From NCBI GenBank assembly GCA_018697195.1, contig CM031878.1, forward strand, positions 70,224,030 through 70,288,029: a DNA stretch of 64,000 nucleotides, written 5' to 3'. This stretch comes from Certhia americana (lineage: Eukaryota; Chordata; Aves; Passeriformes; Certhiidae). Positions within the stretch are counted from its first letter, which is position 1; the number at the start of each line of letters is the position of its first letter. The notes under the pieces were generated by a model. That model was not told the DNA's origin. It did no database searches and saw only the letters and a program-made list of their open reading frames with translations. The position numbers and the translations under genes were made by a program. Positions 27,290-40,512 of the stretch are shown one piece after another.

Positions 27290-27770
27290 CAGCGTTTATC
27301 GACCTTGCTTTCCCTTCTGCTTTCCCAGCCGACGGAAGAGGGTTCACCCCACATAGCGGCTGTGATCCAGGAGTGGATCAGACACCTGACCGCGGGACCT
27401 ACCTGTACAGCGGTGCTTGACCACTGCCGTGTGGCTGATGGAAGGGTGGAGCACCTTCCCGGGAACAGAGCCGAGGTCGGTTTGGAGCTCAAGGGAACCA
27501 AACCCGCCGGGAAGCCCTCGCTGACACATCCACCTTTGCCAGTCTCCGCCGCGATTCTGGCTCCTCACCAGGCTGCGGCCGCTCCCCGGGCGCTCATCAG
27601 GAGCCACCGGCGGCCCCTATGGAGCAGCGTGTCCCCGGACTGCAGCTCCCAGCGAGTCCCGGGGCTGCGGGAACTGCACCTCCCGCCGTGTCTGGGCAGG
27701 CGCTGGCGCGGTGTCCCTTGTCGCCGTGGGTGACAGTGCGGCTCAGGCTGGACTGGGACAGCGGCGGGGA
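27290..27770. promoter_or_regulatory. CpG island with ZNF143-like sites, unassigned promoter
   Basis: An abrupt GC- and CpG-rich block in AT-rich DNA. On the plus strand ACTGCAGCTCCCAGCG (about 27639-27654) and ACTGCACCTCCCGCC (about 27675-27689) resemble the ZNF143/SBS element (ACTACAAnTCCCAG), which is common in housekeeping and bidirectional promoters. A strong minus-strand donor, CTGTACAG|GTAGGT, has its GT at 27401-27402, consistent with a first exon transcribed leftward that ends at 27403. The frame through that exon starts at an ATG at 27607 and encodes about 68 residues, with no recognised homology. It could equally be the 5' UTR of a non-coding RNA. Confidence 0.55.
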
Positions 27771-30700
27771 GCAGTTGTGATGGCAGAGGCACCTGTGCCT
27801 TCCCGAGGCACATATTTCTCTCCAGGAGCTGCTGCTAAGTTGGAGAGACTTTTCCCAATACTTTTCAAGCTCCAAGAGAACATCTGAAATTTACTTTCCT
27901 CATTTTTCCTTTCGATACTATTCATCTACTAGTTTATCTTACGGATTTATCACTGGGCCCTTCTGTTACTTTTATCTGTTGAGTTTCAGCGGCTGAAAAG
28001 TGTTTTTTCTTCTTCAGCTGGTCACTTTTCCTGTCTTTCTTTGCTGACACCATCACTGTGGTTTCTCAGTCCCATCCTGTTTAGACAGTTTGGCCGTGGT
28101 GTTTCTAAGGCTCATTTGATTCAAAATACTTTGATATACATCAAAACAGTGCATAGTTACTATGACAGAGTTGAAAAGCTTGAATGCCTCTTTGGTGTGT
28201 CCTCAACTGCTTACACCTTTTGGCTCCCTGGCTGTGCCACAAAATGGGGTTTGCTGTAATTGTGTGTGAAGGGTGAGGAGCACCGTGGGCCACACAGTGC
28301 CAGTATCAGGCTGGCCATGGAAACGGCTGGCAAGACAAGACCCTGGTCCCCAGGAATCACTCAAGTACATGTCCAGTGAAAAATGCCTCTTGAAAACAGT
28401 TCACTGCTTGGCAATTCCTCTTTAAAAAGAGGCTATGTGCAGGGTACTGATGTGCCTATCCTATGACACATCTCCCCCAGTTTAAATTTATCTTAAACCT
28501 TAACAACGCTTTAATTCTGGGGTGACTTATTTTGTATCATTTAGCTGGTTGGAATATTGACTAATCCTGTACTGGAGCAAAACTTCAGTATTTCTAAACC
28601 ATATTATTCTTCTCCACCTGTTCTTGGCGTCTGTGTATTTTGGGGATTTTGCACTCTGTTTAAAATACTCTCTATGCAATTAGAGTAGGACATAAACAAT
28701 ATTTTGAGTCCAGTATATATTTTTATAAGAACTGATTATGTGTCATTTTTCCTTAGTATCCATAATGTTAAATAAGGAGGTGGGGACAACATTAAAGACA
28801 CAACTGGAGATGCCATATGAAGTAAAGAATATAAGGAAGCCTCAAAGCACTGCAAGGTCATTATTTTATTACTTGGAAAGTACTATTTTTGGCACATTTT
28901 GTTTGTTGCTCCTACCCCTACAGCTGTAAAGTAATGTAGAATGTGGAGTACATTATTTATATAGTGGTTGAAATTGATTTTCAGGTTTCCTTTTCGTAAT
29001 TTCATTGATCATTCATGTGAGTTGAGCGCAGGTGAATTTTTATTCCCTTTCCTTTTGCGTTTACTTATATGTAGTGATTAAGTTTAAAATCCATTTCTCC
29101 TCTAGACCTCACAGAGGAGTTTTGATTGCTGAGCTCCAAGTATATTTACTGGCAGAACAGTTCAGATATGTACATTTTCTGGCAAGAAAAGCTGAAAAAA
29201 GTAGCTCTACTACTACCTGATTGAATAGTTCACTAAACTGTAATGACAAAACTCAGGCCAGAGATCTGTAAGATCCATTTGTCTCATTTTATCACTCAAA
29301 ATTGTGTCATTTTAGGTAGTCTTGGAGCAAGACAAAAGTATCTACAATTTTTAGTTATTCATTGGCCTAACAGCTGCTGGTCATTAGGTTTAGAACTGCT
29401 GATCAGGCCAAAGGAGAATATAAGCAGGCTATTGATCATGAACCAAAGCATTTGTGGTCAGTTATGATCCACATCCACTTTTTCTATCCCTGAAAAGTGT
29501 AAATATGGAGTTGAATACAGGAAAAAAACATAGCTGAGGCTTGGATCATGTTTTCTTGAGGCCCTTAGTTCTGTGGTAGCTTTGGAGAAGCTGAGGTTTG
29601 CATTATTAAGTACCCAAGGTAAAACCACAGTGAACTTTAGTTTCAGTGTATTTAAGTTCATATTTATTGTTTAGGCTAGATGGCAGTGAAGCTTAGAAGG
29701 GAAAACATAAATTGAAACAAATACAGGCAATTTGTGCATGTTTGGTAATTTTTCTGCTTGTAGCTGAAGAAACACTAGACAATATTTCTCTGCTTTAACT
29801 AGTTTATCTAGTTCATCTTGTTTATATTTTTTTATCTTATTTTTCCAACTCTCATTATGAAGTGGATTGTTACTGAATTTTGCTGTTAATGTATTTAAAT
29901 GTATTTAAAATGTTAAATGTATTAAAAAAAAAATAGTCATATGCTGGTTCTTGACAGCCTGTTGCAATGTATAGTTACCACCTACTTGGGGTGTCCTTTG
30001 GACATTTGTGACACATAAGATTGCATATTAAGTCAGTCTCTGATAGCAACAATCTCTATTTTTCTAAAGTTCTTAGTATTTTCAATATAAATAGCCTTTG
30101 AAAATGTAATTGTTGGTACCTGATTTAAAGGTGCCTGATACTGAAATTGCTCACTTTTGCATTTAGATTCTGCCTTTTTGTTACTATACAAAACAGTATG
30201 ATGCTTGGATCTAGGTCTCTCATGCCATGACTTAATGTGCTTTGTATATTTTCTGTTGTGCAGGCAGGATTATGTAATTATACAGGCTTCCCATAGTTGT
30301 TGGTAATTAGCTCAGGAAGCAAGGAAAGCTTTTCACTTAAGAGGACTCAGAAGGCTGTACAGAAGTATCAAGGTAGATTCTGCTCAGTGATTACTACATT
30401 AATTCTTGACTTCATAGAAGGTAACGGAGTAAGTTTTATAGACAGAATTTTTTCTCATGACATGTAACCTTTAACACTAAATCTTATTGTTTGGTTGGGT
30501 TTTTTTTCTAATAGTAAGGTGATGACCAAATTCCCATGAGAAGTGTAACCATCCAACCACACAGATGTCAAAAGAGACTTAGCAGATCAAAAACTCTTGG
30601 AACTCTTTATAAGGCAAAGGATATTGAATACCAAAATTCACTCTTAGGATTTCTAATTCAGTGGGTGCCATTGGTGATACAGAGATTAGGCATTATTTTA

Positions 30701-32479
30701 AAAAAAGCCTTGTCACATTGGTGTGTCAGGATGCTGTAACTGTATAAAGTTTCTTGATCCTGTTCATTTTGATAGGGCAAATACTGGAATAATTGTACTT
30801 GAGGTTAGTAGTTAAGAGAATTCTCTGTTATCTTCTGTCCTCTGACTAAACTCAGTGCTTTTAAGCATTTAGCTCTGCTAGTTAATTGTCTGCATTAATT
30901 AGTAAGCTTGTTTTTTTCTGCTTTACAATCATCGAATATATGTCATCCCATTCATAGAGGTACAGTTCTAGACAAATCTGACTCTCAGTTGTCACTGTAA
31001 CTGACTGGAGTGTTCAATTTACTTCCTTAATTTATTTTTTTTCAGAAAATAAAAATAAAATCCCTTAAAGTAATTGTTTTATTTTAAGCCAGTTACAGCA
31101 GCAATGAGCAAAACTTTTAGAGTACTCGGTAGTATTTGTTTGGCAGATGAACCTACTCATATTGGTTAGAATTTGAAAGCCATTTTTGTACTTTCTGGAA
31201 AACTTAGTATGTTGCATGGGATTTTCTTCCTCTTTTCTAGCAGTGACAAGCAGAAATTATGAATGTAAGAAGCTTGTAAGAACTATATCATCAAGAAAAT
31301 AAATATTTAGAGGTAGTTTGAGTACTTTACTGTCTTTCTCCTAAGAAGAAACATCCTTTTGATCAGAACTGCCTATTTTTCATCACAAGAGGGGAAGGTG
31401 GGATTCCTATACCACCTGAACTCGATTGCGTGTGCTTTGTGTGCTGCCTTCCATCCAGATGATGTGACCATTCAAAGCTGCCCCAGGGCACCCACCCAGC
31501 ACTTCCCAGATCCCTGCCAGCATGGCCTTGCAGAAATAATCAGGTTACCACGAGGTGGAGCTGTCAAATGGAGCTAACGAGGGTCCTGTTTTCTCTTCAG
31601 CTCTCTTGATTTTTTCCACGCTGAAATTTCAACATGGGCTATTGCTGCTCTTCTCTTTGCATTCATACTGCTAGAGATCCAATAAAGGCTTTCCTTTTTT
31701 CTTAACAGTTTATCCAAGAGCTGTCTGTGTCTACTTTTACTGTTGATTTCATGCAAGAGCCAGTCAGAATTTGTAGGTCACCTTTTGAGGTTACCTCTCT
31801 TATGTACTGCACCTTGGAATGTGGACAGCTCTCACACAACGCCCCAGGACTTGTTATTGCTCAGCTGGAAGCAGGTGAATACAGCTTTTTACTTTAAACG
31901 TTAATACATTGTCCAGCCTAATATGGTGATGTTGACAGTAGCTGGAAAATTTGCATCAGACCTGTAGCTCTTTAAAGGATGGCAGGGTGGTCAGTTTGTC
32001 CCTGGCAGTTTGGCAGGTGGCTGAAACACATCAGTAACTCATCCAAATGAAACAGAAGGAAGGCACAGAAAAGGCAGAGCTGCATCACCTTTGGGAGAAA
32101 ATGCTCCAGCTACTGAAAGAGTCCGCAGAACCAGGTTATACAACTGAGCAATGATGTTTCTGACGCCTACTCATCTAGATACATATATTGGTAGAGTGTA
32201 GCTGGACTTAGAATGAAGCCTTAAAATTCATGAGAATCTTGTGGCTATTTCTCTCACTAAGGTTAATTTGTATTACACTTTTCAGGCAAACTGGGTGATT
32301 TGATCTCTTGCCTTGCACGCCATGACCTCCTGTCCCTTCTGCTGTGCTGGGGTATGGGGTGGCAGCCAGGCCGGGCCAAGCAGCACTTCCAGCCCCAGGT
32401 CCTGGCTCTGCTCACCTGACGGGAGTGACGGGAAGTGCCGGTGGCACCAGGCACTGTGCCCCTCAGGGGCCCTGGGGCT
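27771..32479. other. Intergenic or intronic DNA, no gene recognised
   Basis: AT-rich sequence right of the CpG island. Open frames of 60-75 codons are scattered on both strands without family resemblance. If the CpG island also drives plus-strand transcription, this could be an intron. Confidence 0.4.
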
Positions 32480-32850
32480 CAAGACACTGGGGAGCCACTG
32501 AAGGACTGGTAAGGCTGAGGGTGCTGGGGCTGCTGCAGGGGACAGCACCGCTGAAGGCACCATGCTGCTGCAGAGGAGGTGCTGCTGATGCCTACGGCAC
32601 TGAGAAGATGGTGAGCAGTGGGGGCTGAGGGTGAACAGCAGAGCTGAAGGCCCTGGGGGAGCTGAGGGAGATGGCAGCCTTGGCCGGGTGAGCAGGGAAG
32701 ATGCAAGGGTTGAGAGGGCTGGCGGGGCTCTGGGCACTGGGGACACTTGGGGGATGGCAGCACTGCGGGGGATGATGGGCTAGGAGACTTTGGAGGGACT
32801 AGGGAGGCTGTGGGTGTGCTGAGGCTGTGGAGGGGCTGAGGGCACTCTGT
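32480..32850 (+). repeat. G-rich degenerate repeat-like block
   Basis: The plus strand is rich in GGGCTGAGGG, GCTGGGGCTG and CACTGGGGAC words recurring at irregular intervals of about 20-40 bases. It looks like an old minisatellite. Several runs of three or more G lie close together, so G-quadruplex formation is possible. Minus-strand Pro/Ser/Leu-rich frames are by-products. Confidence 0.5.
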
Positions 32851-35800
32851 AAGTGGCTCAGTGCTCCCTTTCCTTCCTATAAATCTCCCGTCTGCTTGAC
32901 GTTTTCAGAAGAGCCACTCTGCGAGGGACCAAGAAACTGAGGGAGAGTGGGGCGAGGTGGGCTGGCTATGTTCCCTCTGTATCCTCTCCTACCCCTTTAT
33001 GTACTGGGATAGCATTGTGCCTGTCTATGTCTTTGTCCATCTCCAGTTCTATCTCAGTATGTATGGTAGAGCTTTACACAGTTCTGTCTTCAGTTACAGG
33101 GGGATGGAGGTATAGCTGGGTACTTTGGTCATTGTATAGCTCTGTATGGTTTGTGTTGTGTAGAACCATTTTTATACAAAAGTCTATGTATTTATGTAAA
33201 GCAGATTGTTATCTTTATCTATCTCTCAATTTCTGTGTATACCTGCTTCACGCTGTAGAGTTGTACAGCTTCCTTTCATCTTTGTGGGTATTTAGAGAAG
33301 GCCAGGGATGTTTGTCACTCTCCCTCCCTCCATGGATCTGTACAGGCACCACTTTGTAACTTGTCAGTGATCAGATGATGTGAACTGGTAGTGATCTTTG
33401 TCACTTGCCATGGAGTCAACCGAGACACAACTATGTGCATGTATGTGAGAAGTGCAGGTTCAACAAGCTGTAATACCTTTCCTTTTTCAGCTCAAGTTGC
33501 CTTTGGTGCACTTCTTCCTGGGTAGCACTGCTGGAGCAAGGTACAATCAGTGAACCTTTGGAAATGCAAGGGGTGTTGGTTGGTGTCATTCAATTAGTAG
33601 ATGCCCGCCTTAGGATCCAGGAGGGTTTTGGCAAGAAGTGCTGATGGGGGCCAGGGGCAAACAGGCAGGCTTGCCAAGGAAATCCCCTGGTTGCATAAAG
33701 ATTGGCCAAGAAACCATGAACGGGTTTGGGCAGGCAGCAGTGTCACACATTTGGGGAGAAGATGCTGCAAGGGCCTGTTAGGAAAGCTCCAATTGCCATT
33801 GAGAAAGTGGGCAAAGGAAAGAAAGCCCCAGTCCAAGAGGGCATTTCCCTTCTTTCAGGACACCCCAACCCAAGTAGCTCTATGTTTCTAGGCCTATCTT
33901 GCTTCCTGCTTCTCAGGTTTGAGTGTGGGCAAATCACCTGCCCATCAAGAGCCATCCTTGATTTTTCACCCGGCCTCCTGCTGCTGGGGCAAGCACTGGG
34001 AGCGCAACCAATGTGCTGCCTAGGAAGGTCGTCTGTGGGCTCTCTAGAAATCAAGGGCAGAGCACAGGCCATTGTGGTGGAGGTGCCCTGTCTCACTCTG
34101 AAGAGATGAGACATCCTGTTGCAAACTGAGACCCTTTGGACAGCCTTGTCCAAAAGACTCAGGCTTAGTGGCATGCAAAGGAAGAGCATAGATCATGGCT
34201 AAAAGTGGTTTTCCTCCAAGCTGTGGAGACTTTGAGGAGAGTAAAAAGTAGCTGGTAGCAAGGCACAGGCCTGCCTGTCCTGTGCTGTCGTCTGCTGGTG
34301 CTATTGCCATTGAGTGATGCAGGAGATGGGCTGAGTCACTGCCTTCTAGCCCTTAAATCAAGAATCAAACAAGACTGAGCTGATCAAAAGCAGATACATA
34401 ATGCTCCTCCAGGTGCACTTTTGGCCAAATGCACATGCAGTGCAGGGCTTTGGCACATGTAGGAGTTTTGCAAATGAACATCATGGACAAGAGTCCCCAG
34501 TTATAAGTGCAGCTAATGAAGTCATTCCCCTTTTTGTTTTGGAGCCCTACTGAAGCCTCCACTTTGCTTCTAGCTCCCCACTGGTTGTATCAAAATACAT
34601 GGGAAAGTGAAATGACCTTGTTACACTGAAGAAGCAAGATTCAGCTAGGGTTCCAACACAGAAATGTGTTTGTCTAACAGGGTAGGAAAAGTACTGCAGT
34701 TAGCTAGAAAGAATTAGAAATGAATTGTCTACAAAACTCCAACTAGATAAGAAAGAAGTAAAAACCAAACATCTTTTGGCATCAGCGTGTCCCCTCAGAC
34801 AGTGAGCAGAGGGCACACCACTGATGGACAAGGCTTGTGGGTGGGAGGCTTGTGCTGCAGTCAGGCAGAGGGATCTTGAGGGGCTAAAGAAGGAGCAAGA
34901 GGTGACCTGTCCTCCTCCAGGAGGAACTGGTGGTCACCAAGCTGCAATAAGAACCCGTGAGCTCAGCTGCCTTTGCCCCATCCATGTCCCTGGGCCCAGG
35001 AACAGCTAGTTTTGCCAAAGTCCCAGGTCTCAGCCCCTCTGTGCTGGATGCACTAGTGTGTGCGCCAACGTCAGCAGGGCAGAGATGGGGAACACACCAG
35101 AGGTCTGTGCCAGGGGATGCCAGGGAGGCTACCAGCAGCTCACTGCCTTCCTCTTCTCCCTACAGCCAGGGAACCACCACTCTGCCTGGTCCTGGTGCAG
35201 CCCAGAGCAGCAAAAGAAGTTTTGCACTCTCACTAAATCTGGAGTTATGCAGGGTGTCAGTAATAATTCCATAGGGGCCTCAATGGAAAACTGCAGTGTT
35301 TCTGCATACATTCTACACCAAAAGGAATATATCACCAGGTGGACACTTCTCAGGTATGCAGCTGGACACTGAGTAAGTTATGGCTGGTAGGAGGCTGTGG
35401 TCTCCTTCCTTGGTAGGAGACACCAAGACAAGGCATTTGGTAGAATATGTGTACCTGGGCAGGGCACACATATAACACTGTATTGCCTCCCTCACTGCAC
35501 TTTGGCCTCGATAGGAACCTGTGGTTGGAGATACAAGCCATGCACACATTAGAACATCCTGTTTGGTGGGCTGTATTGATCACCAAACCTACAGTTAATA
35601 GCAGTGATCTTCAGGAACATGCAGTTCCTAGAAAGATCGATTTCTGCTCTCTGGTTAAAGCACAGTGGAGTCACTGGCATAGGACTCTGCATCTTGGAAA
35701 AGGAGGGTGGCAATAAATCTGAAACATCAACCAGCATCACCCTGCAGCTGGCCAAATCTCTGGCCTGTTATGTAGGTCCTTGGGCTGTTCAGGGGTAAAG

Positions 35801-35873
35801 ATATGGCTTTGGTCTGTTTGGTTTGGCCATTCTCCACCTGCCATCCTCCTCTTTTCCATTTGAAAACCCCCAA
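32851..35873. other. Intergenic DNA, no gene recognised
   Basis: GC content is somewhat higher than in the rest of the window. Overlapping open frames occur on both strands at 33.6-35.8 kb, but none shows a recognisable domain or convincing splice sites. Confidence 0.4.
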
Positions 35874-36390
35874 GAGCTGTGCCAGTGTATATTTGGCACC
35901 ATCTCTTACAAGTGTTCAGTTTCTCAGATGTTGTAGAACAGGTCTGATGCTGTAATGAGAGCATTTCAGCTCCAACAGGATAATTGGAAATTGGATTTTT
36001 CTTTCCATCCTGTCCTTTGGGATCTTCTACTATTGAGCTGTTGGATGTTTTGATGCATATGTGTGATGGTAATGCTGGTGGTATAACAATAACAATAATG
36101 AGGATGATCATAAGTATTTCTTGCAGTTGAATAGCAGCCTGAGACAGTTATTTGAGAGAATATTTATTAAAAGCCCTAGCATATGCCCAGAACAAACCCA
36201 TTATCTGCCTTGTGTGGAGCTGATAATGGGAAAAATTATGGGGTTTTCACTTCTATTCAAGTTACTCACCTTAGGCAAGCCGGATAGAGACTTTTTTAAG
36301 TCTGATTTATTTCATTTTTTATTCCCAAAGTCTTTGCAACATTTTACACAGAAATCAGCCACCTTGAGTTTGGGATACCATCAATCTATA
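35874..36390 (-). repeat. Right arm of an inverted repeat pair
   Basis: Reverse complement of 24587-25095 at about 90% identity by eye. It is followed after about 480 unrelated bases by the inverted counterpart of the CR1-containing segment, so segment order is kept between the arms. Confidence 0.85.
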
Positions 36391-36853
36391 TTTCATGTGC
36401 ATAGAGATCTTGTAGGGGAAATCTCATGGTCACACAAAGAAGTCAGTTGGCTGCTGTTAGTATTTACATTCAAGGCTCCCTTTGTCCACTTCTGGTCTAA
36501 CAACAACTCAAAGGCTCTGCCAAACTTGTGCTGCATAAAGGAAGACTTGTGCTCCCATAGCCTGTGAAGGGGAGAAGCAAAGGCACAGGGAGGTGATATA
36601 AGAACAAATTGTCATTGTCAAGGTAAATTCTGCTTACCATCATAACAGCCAAACCATGCTTGTTTGTCACTTGCCCTCTTCATACCCAGCCTGACTTTCT
36701 CCAGAGGAAAATGTTACAGCCAGGTGAAACACTAATGCTTGACTTCACAGGATGTGGCCTGGGGAAAAAAATTACCTGAGCACCTCCATGCAAATTGTCT
36801 GTTATTGAATTAGAATAGAGAAAAGAGATTAAAGGTTAGAGACTAGAGACTAT

Positions 36854-36872
36854 CTAGACTAGACTAGACTAG
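36854..36872. repeat. Short (TAGAC)n microsatellite at a CR1 3' end
   Basis: About four units of CTAGA. It sits at the position homologous to the start of the CCTTT-type tract beside the plus-strand copy, so the same CR1 end carries a different pentamer in the two loci. Confidence 0.85.
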
Positions 36873-37470
36873 AATATGTCATTTGAAAGGGTCCTTCAAC
36901 CATCATCTTTTCTAGCTCCCTGATCCCATCAGGGGTGACCCAAAGTTAAAGCCACATTAAAGTCACTGTCCAAATGCCTCTGGGACACTGAGAGGCTTGG
37001 GGCATTGGACACCTCTCAAGGAAGTGTTTGCCCAGTGCTCCAGTGTTTGCCCCTGCTCTTGGTAAAGAAATACTTGCTCATGCCAGGTCTGAACCTCCCC
37101 TGACGCAGCTCTGAGTCATTTCCATGTATCCTGTGGTGAATCCCAGGGAGAAGAGATCAGCACTTCCCTCTCCACTTCCCCCAGATGATGGTCAGTTTGT
37201 GTAAGTTCCACATGGACATGTTTTCTACCAAAATGCTGTCTTTGAGCAGGGGTGGCAGGATGCTTCCAGTATTTAGTACCTTTCTACTTCAGGACAAAAG
37301 TGGAGTGAGAGAAGACGCAGAAGATTCAGCAGAGGAGAAGAGACAGGGAAGGTGAAGCTGGGAAGAAGAAGTGGACCAGAGGTCTGTGCTCAAATGTCAC
37401 CTCTTTGCTTGTATCCTGTGCCCTCAAGTTCTCCTAAAGCCCCACAGTTACTGTACCAGGAAGGCTTTGA
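36873..37470 (-). mobile_element. CR1 3' fragment plus shared flank
   Basis: Contains CR1-like phrases TCAGGGGTGACCCAAAGTTA, GAGAGGCTTGGGGCATTG and TCTGAACCTCCCCTGACG. CR1 similarity fades after about 37180. The next 290 bases are not obviously CR1 yet match the plus-strand copies at 19312 and 23002, so the shared unit is larger than the CR1 itself. Confidence 0.75.
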
Positions 37471-40400
37471 TTGGAAAGTGTCATGTTCCAGGCTAAATCC
37501 TCTCATCAGTAGCTTAGAGAGAAGATACAATGGTGGTTGGGTGGGTTGGGTTATGCTCTTTTTTGACCCCAGATTGCACATGTGTAGAAACTGCAGTGCC
37601 ATCAGCCCACACAGTACTCTGATCCATCCAGGGATTTTCCATATCTGAGTAGGAGAGCTCCACTTTTTGGGAGGAGATATTTTTCATGACCTTTCAAATA
37701 AAATGAGGTATAAAAAACCAAACAAAAACCCCAAAACAAAACCAAAAGCAAAACAAAAAAGCACCACAAAAAGACTAATTAAAAAATAAATAAATAAATA
37801 AATAAAACCAACACAAAAAAAGAGCAAAGCCAAACACAGGTACCCCCACACCCCCACAAAGAAGTTAATCTCTTGTCAAAGTAAACATGATCCAGTCCTG
37901 CCATAAGGGTGACATCCACTCAGCCAGTTTGTCCAACATCTCTTATCTAAACCATCACTGGGGAACCAGAGACTTGTGGCCACATCAACATGTTACATCT
38001 GTGTGTCTGCTCAACTCTTTCAAGGGTTTTATCAGCCTCAATAGAAATATTCCCCCTCTTCTCCGCAGCCCGTTCCTCCCTTCCATGCACTGTTTGCAGG
38101 GCAGATCAAGCAAGTAACACATTGCTTAGGAAAGCTCCTAAACATCATTAGGGTGCCATTTTTTACCTGCTTTCATTCTTTCCTGCCTCTCTTACTCCAC
38201 TTTAACTCCATCTGTAAAGAAGAGAGATGACCATAACCATGTGAACAAGTTCAGAAACACTGAACTTTTCCTTTTCAAGCTGCAATGGGTGTATCATGCT
38301 ACTTTAGTTTGTTCTTTCTAATCAATGTTATAGTATCCAAAATAAACAAAAATGTATGTTAACAACAAAAGCCCAAAAATCAGCAACGTCCTCCAGAAAC
38401 AAATGAAAACCAGTCAACCAAGAACAATCTGATTGGAACTGTGCCTGAATGCTGCGGCTCTCTGATGGAAATCACTAGACCTTGCATGTCAAGGGATTTG
38501 TCAATTGCTGCTTCAGTGCTGTCATAACTCAAGGAGGATGCTGAAAATCTGGCAGCTCTTGGTTTTTCAAGAAAGCTCAGGGATTTTGTGTCCTGCCTCC
38601 AATAAGAGGAAGCAAACTAAGAGAAATCTGTAAAGCTTAGCACTGAAAAACCTGTACCTTGACATTTCAAATATAAACACTGAAAAGAGAGATGCAGTAT
38701 TGAGAAAGGCTGTGATTAAAGTTGAGGTAATTTTTAGAGCTTTGCATGCACCAGAGGACTTCCCATGACATTTGACTGCCTGGGAAGTCCAGTGTTCATT
38801 GATTCCATTAAAATACAGAGGGTATACAAGCAATCACTGCTCAGCATGCAGTCATCCATCTCTTTTCAAAACAATTGCTATAATTTGACTCAGAAAAAAA
38901 GTAATGCAGAGCATTCTTTGCTTCTTCCTCAAATGGACACATAAGGAAATACAAAAGAACATTTTGCACCTCAGGAGAGTGGCAATATTCTCCAAGTTTC
39001 AGTATAAGAATCTTGATATCTCAAGAGCAATAAATACATAAAAAATCATTTAGCTACAGTCTCCAGACACTGATTTTCTATCATTTGACATTACTGACAC
39101 AGCTAAAGTTTAGGAGTTACTGTTGTGGTTGGGTATAATGAAGGATGTTCATGGACTTGTTTTTCACATGTGACCCATTTTCTGGGATGTTAACCCAAAT
39201 GATTAAGAAGCCCCTGTAAATTTGCTATTTCAGCACCTTTCTTCAGTGTAATACCCTCAATACTGTCAATGTCCAAATGAATTATTGTTAAGCATTGCAA
39301 AAAGCATATCAGAGATGTTTGAAGTTAAAATTTCGACAATAAATGTTAAAAAAGTTAATCAAGCCCTGGAATATCCTTGGGGAGCAAAACACCTTGGGGT
39401 GTTTCTGCATTCCTTGATCCCTTCAAACACTTACTGCCTTCAGGGAAGACAGAGAAAAAGAGCAGGGTAAGACTCTAAGAGAATATGGCATGACTACTAA
39501 ATGACTACTCTCTGACTAACGTGAGGCTCCCTAAGAGATAGGCACACTATCAGGTGCATGCACTTCAGTTTGCGGGAGATACTCCACACACTCCCATCTC
39601 ACAACCTCCCCCAAAAGGAAGGGGCTGTACACACTTAGCACTGTGCTTTAGGCCAAATGAACTTCCCTGCCACTCGTGCTCATGTCTTAGTAATATAAAA
39701 TTTCAGCTGGTTTTGTCTTAAATGATTTTGTAAGTAAGGAAAACTTGAATAAGAGAGTAAGTGGCACTGGGAAATGGGGAGACACACACCAGGAGTTAGA
39801 AGAACATACAACTTGACATAAAAGACTAGTGGGAGACAGGTGATTTCCAGCCCTCTTCCTTTACAACATACTCCAATTGAGAGACAGATAAATACATGAG
39901 TCTGTTTGATAAATAATACACTATCATCAGACCAAGCAGGAAGGAGAGTCAATGAAGCAGGAAACCAAAAAGAATTCAATGAGGAAAGCAAATAAAGGGA
40001 AATTGAGGCAGGGTCACCCAAATATGTTTTGTCCAGACTTCTTGAAATAGAAAATAATTCTATCCCCAAATTAAAAACAAATCAGGAAACAAACAAAACT
40101 GGTGCATTTTTCAATCATTCATTTTCAGAAAGAATATTCCATTTTCATAAGCCTTTCATTACTATGCAATTACACCACCAGTTTTGGGCAGAGATACCAC
40201 TGTCCTAGGTTAGTAATTTTTCAAGGCCCTCAGCTAATGGTGGAGAGATTCCTATGACACTGAGCATTTGGGTTTTCTTAAGCTACAGTCACCAGTATAG
40301 CTAACAGCATAAGCATCATGCAGCTTGCTGCTCTGTTCATGGTAGAATTTCATGCTAGCTTTTATGACTTCAATCAGTTTCAGGCCAGTCATGAATCAAA

Positions 40401-40512
40401 GAGTTATTAAACATTTCTTTTATTATTTTTACAGATATTTCAAACACCATTGACTGAGAAATCTTTGCCTCCTGGTCTAAAATGAAGCATTTTTTACTGG
40501 CACACACACCTT
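37471..40512. other. Intergenic DNA with an A-rich patch, no gene recognised
   Basis: It includes an A/C-rich low-complexity stretch at about 37707-37850 with six or so AAAT units near 37786-37805. Otherwise it is AT-rich single-copy-looking sequence. Confidence 0.45.

Noticed and set aside
32282..32763. Minus-strand Pro/Ser/Leu-rich frames of 94-154 codons
   Set aside because: They are the complement of a G-rich degenerate repeat, with low-complexity composition and no homologous pattern.
36121..36567. 148-codon plus-strand frame
   Set aside because: It overlaps the right arm of the inverted repeat and continues into unrelated sequence. The equivalent frame is not kept in the left arm.
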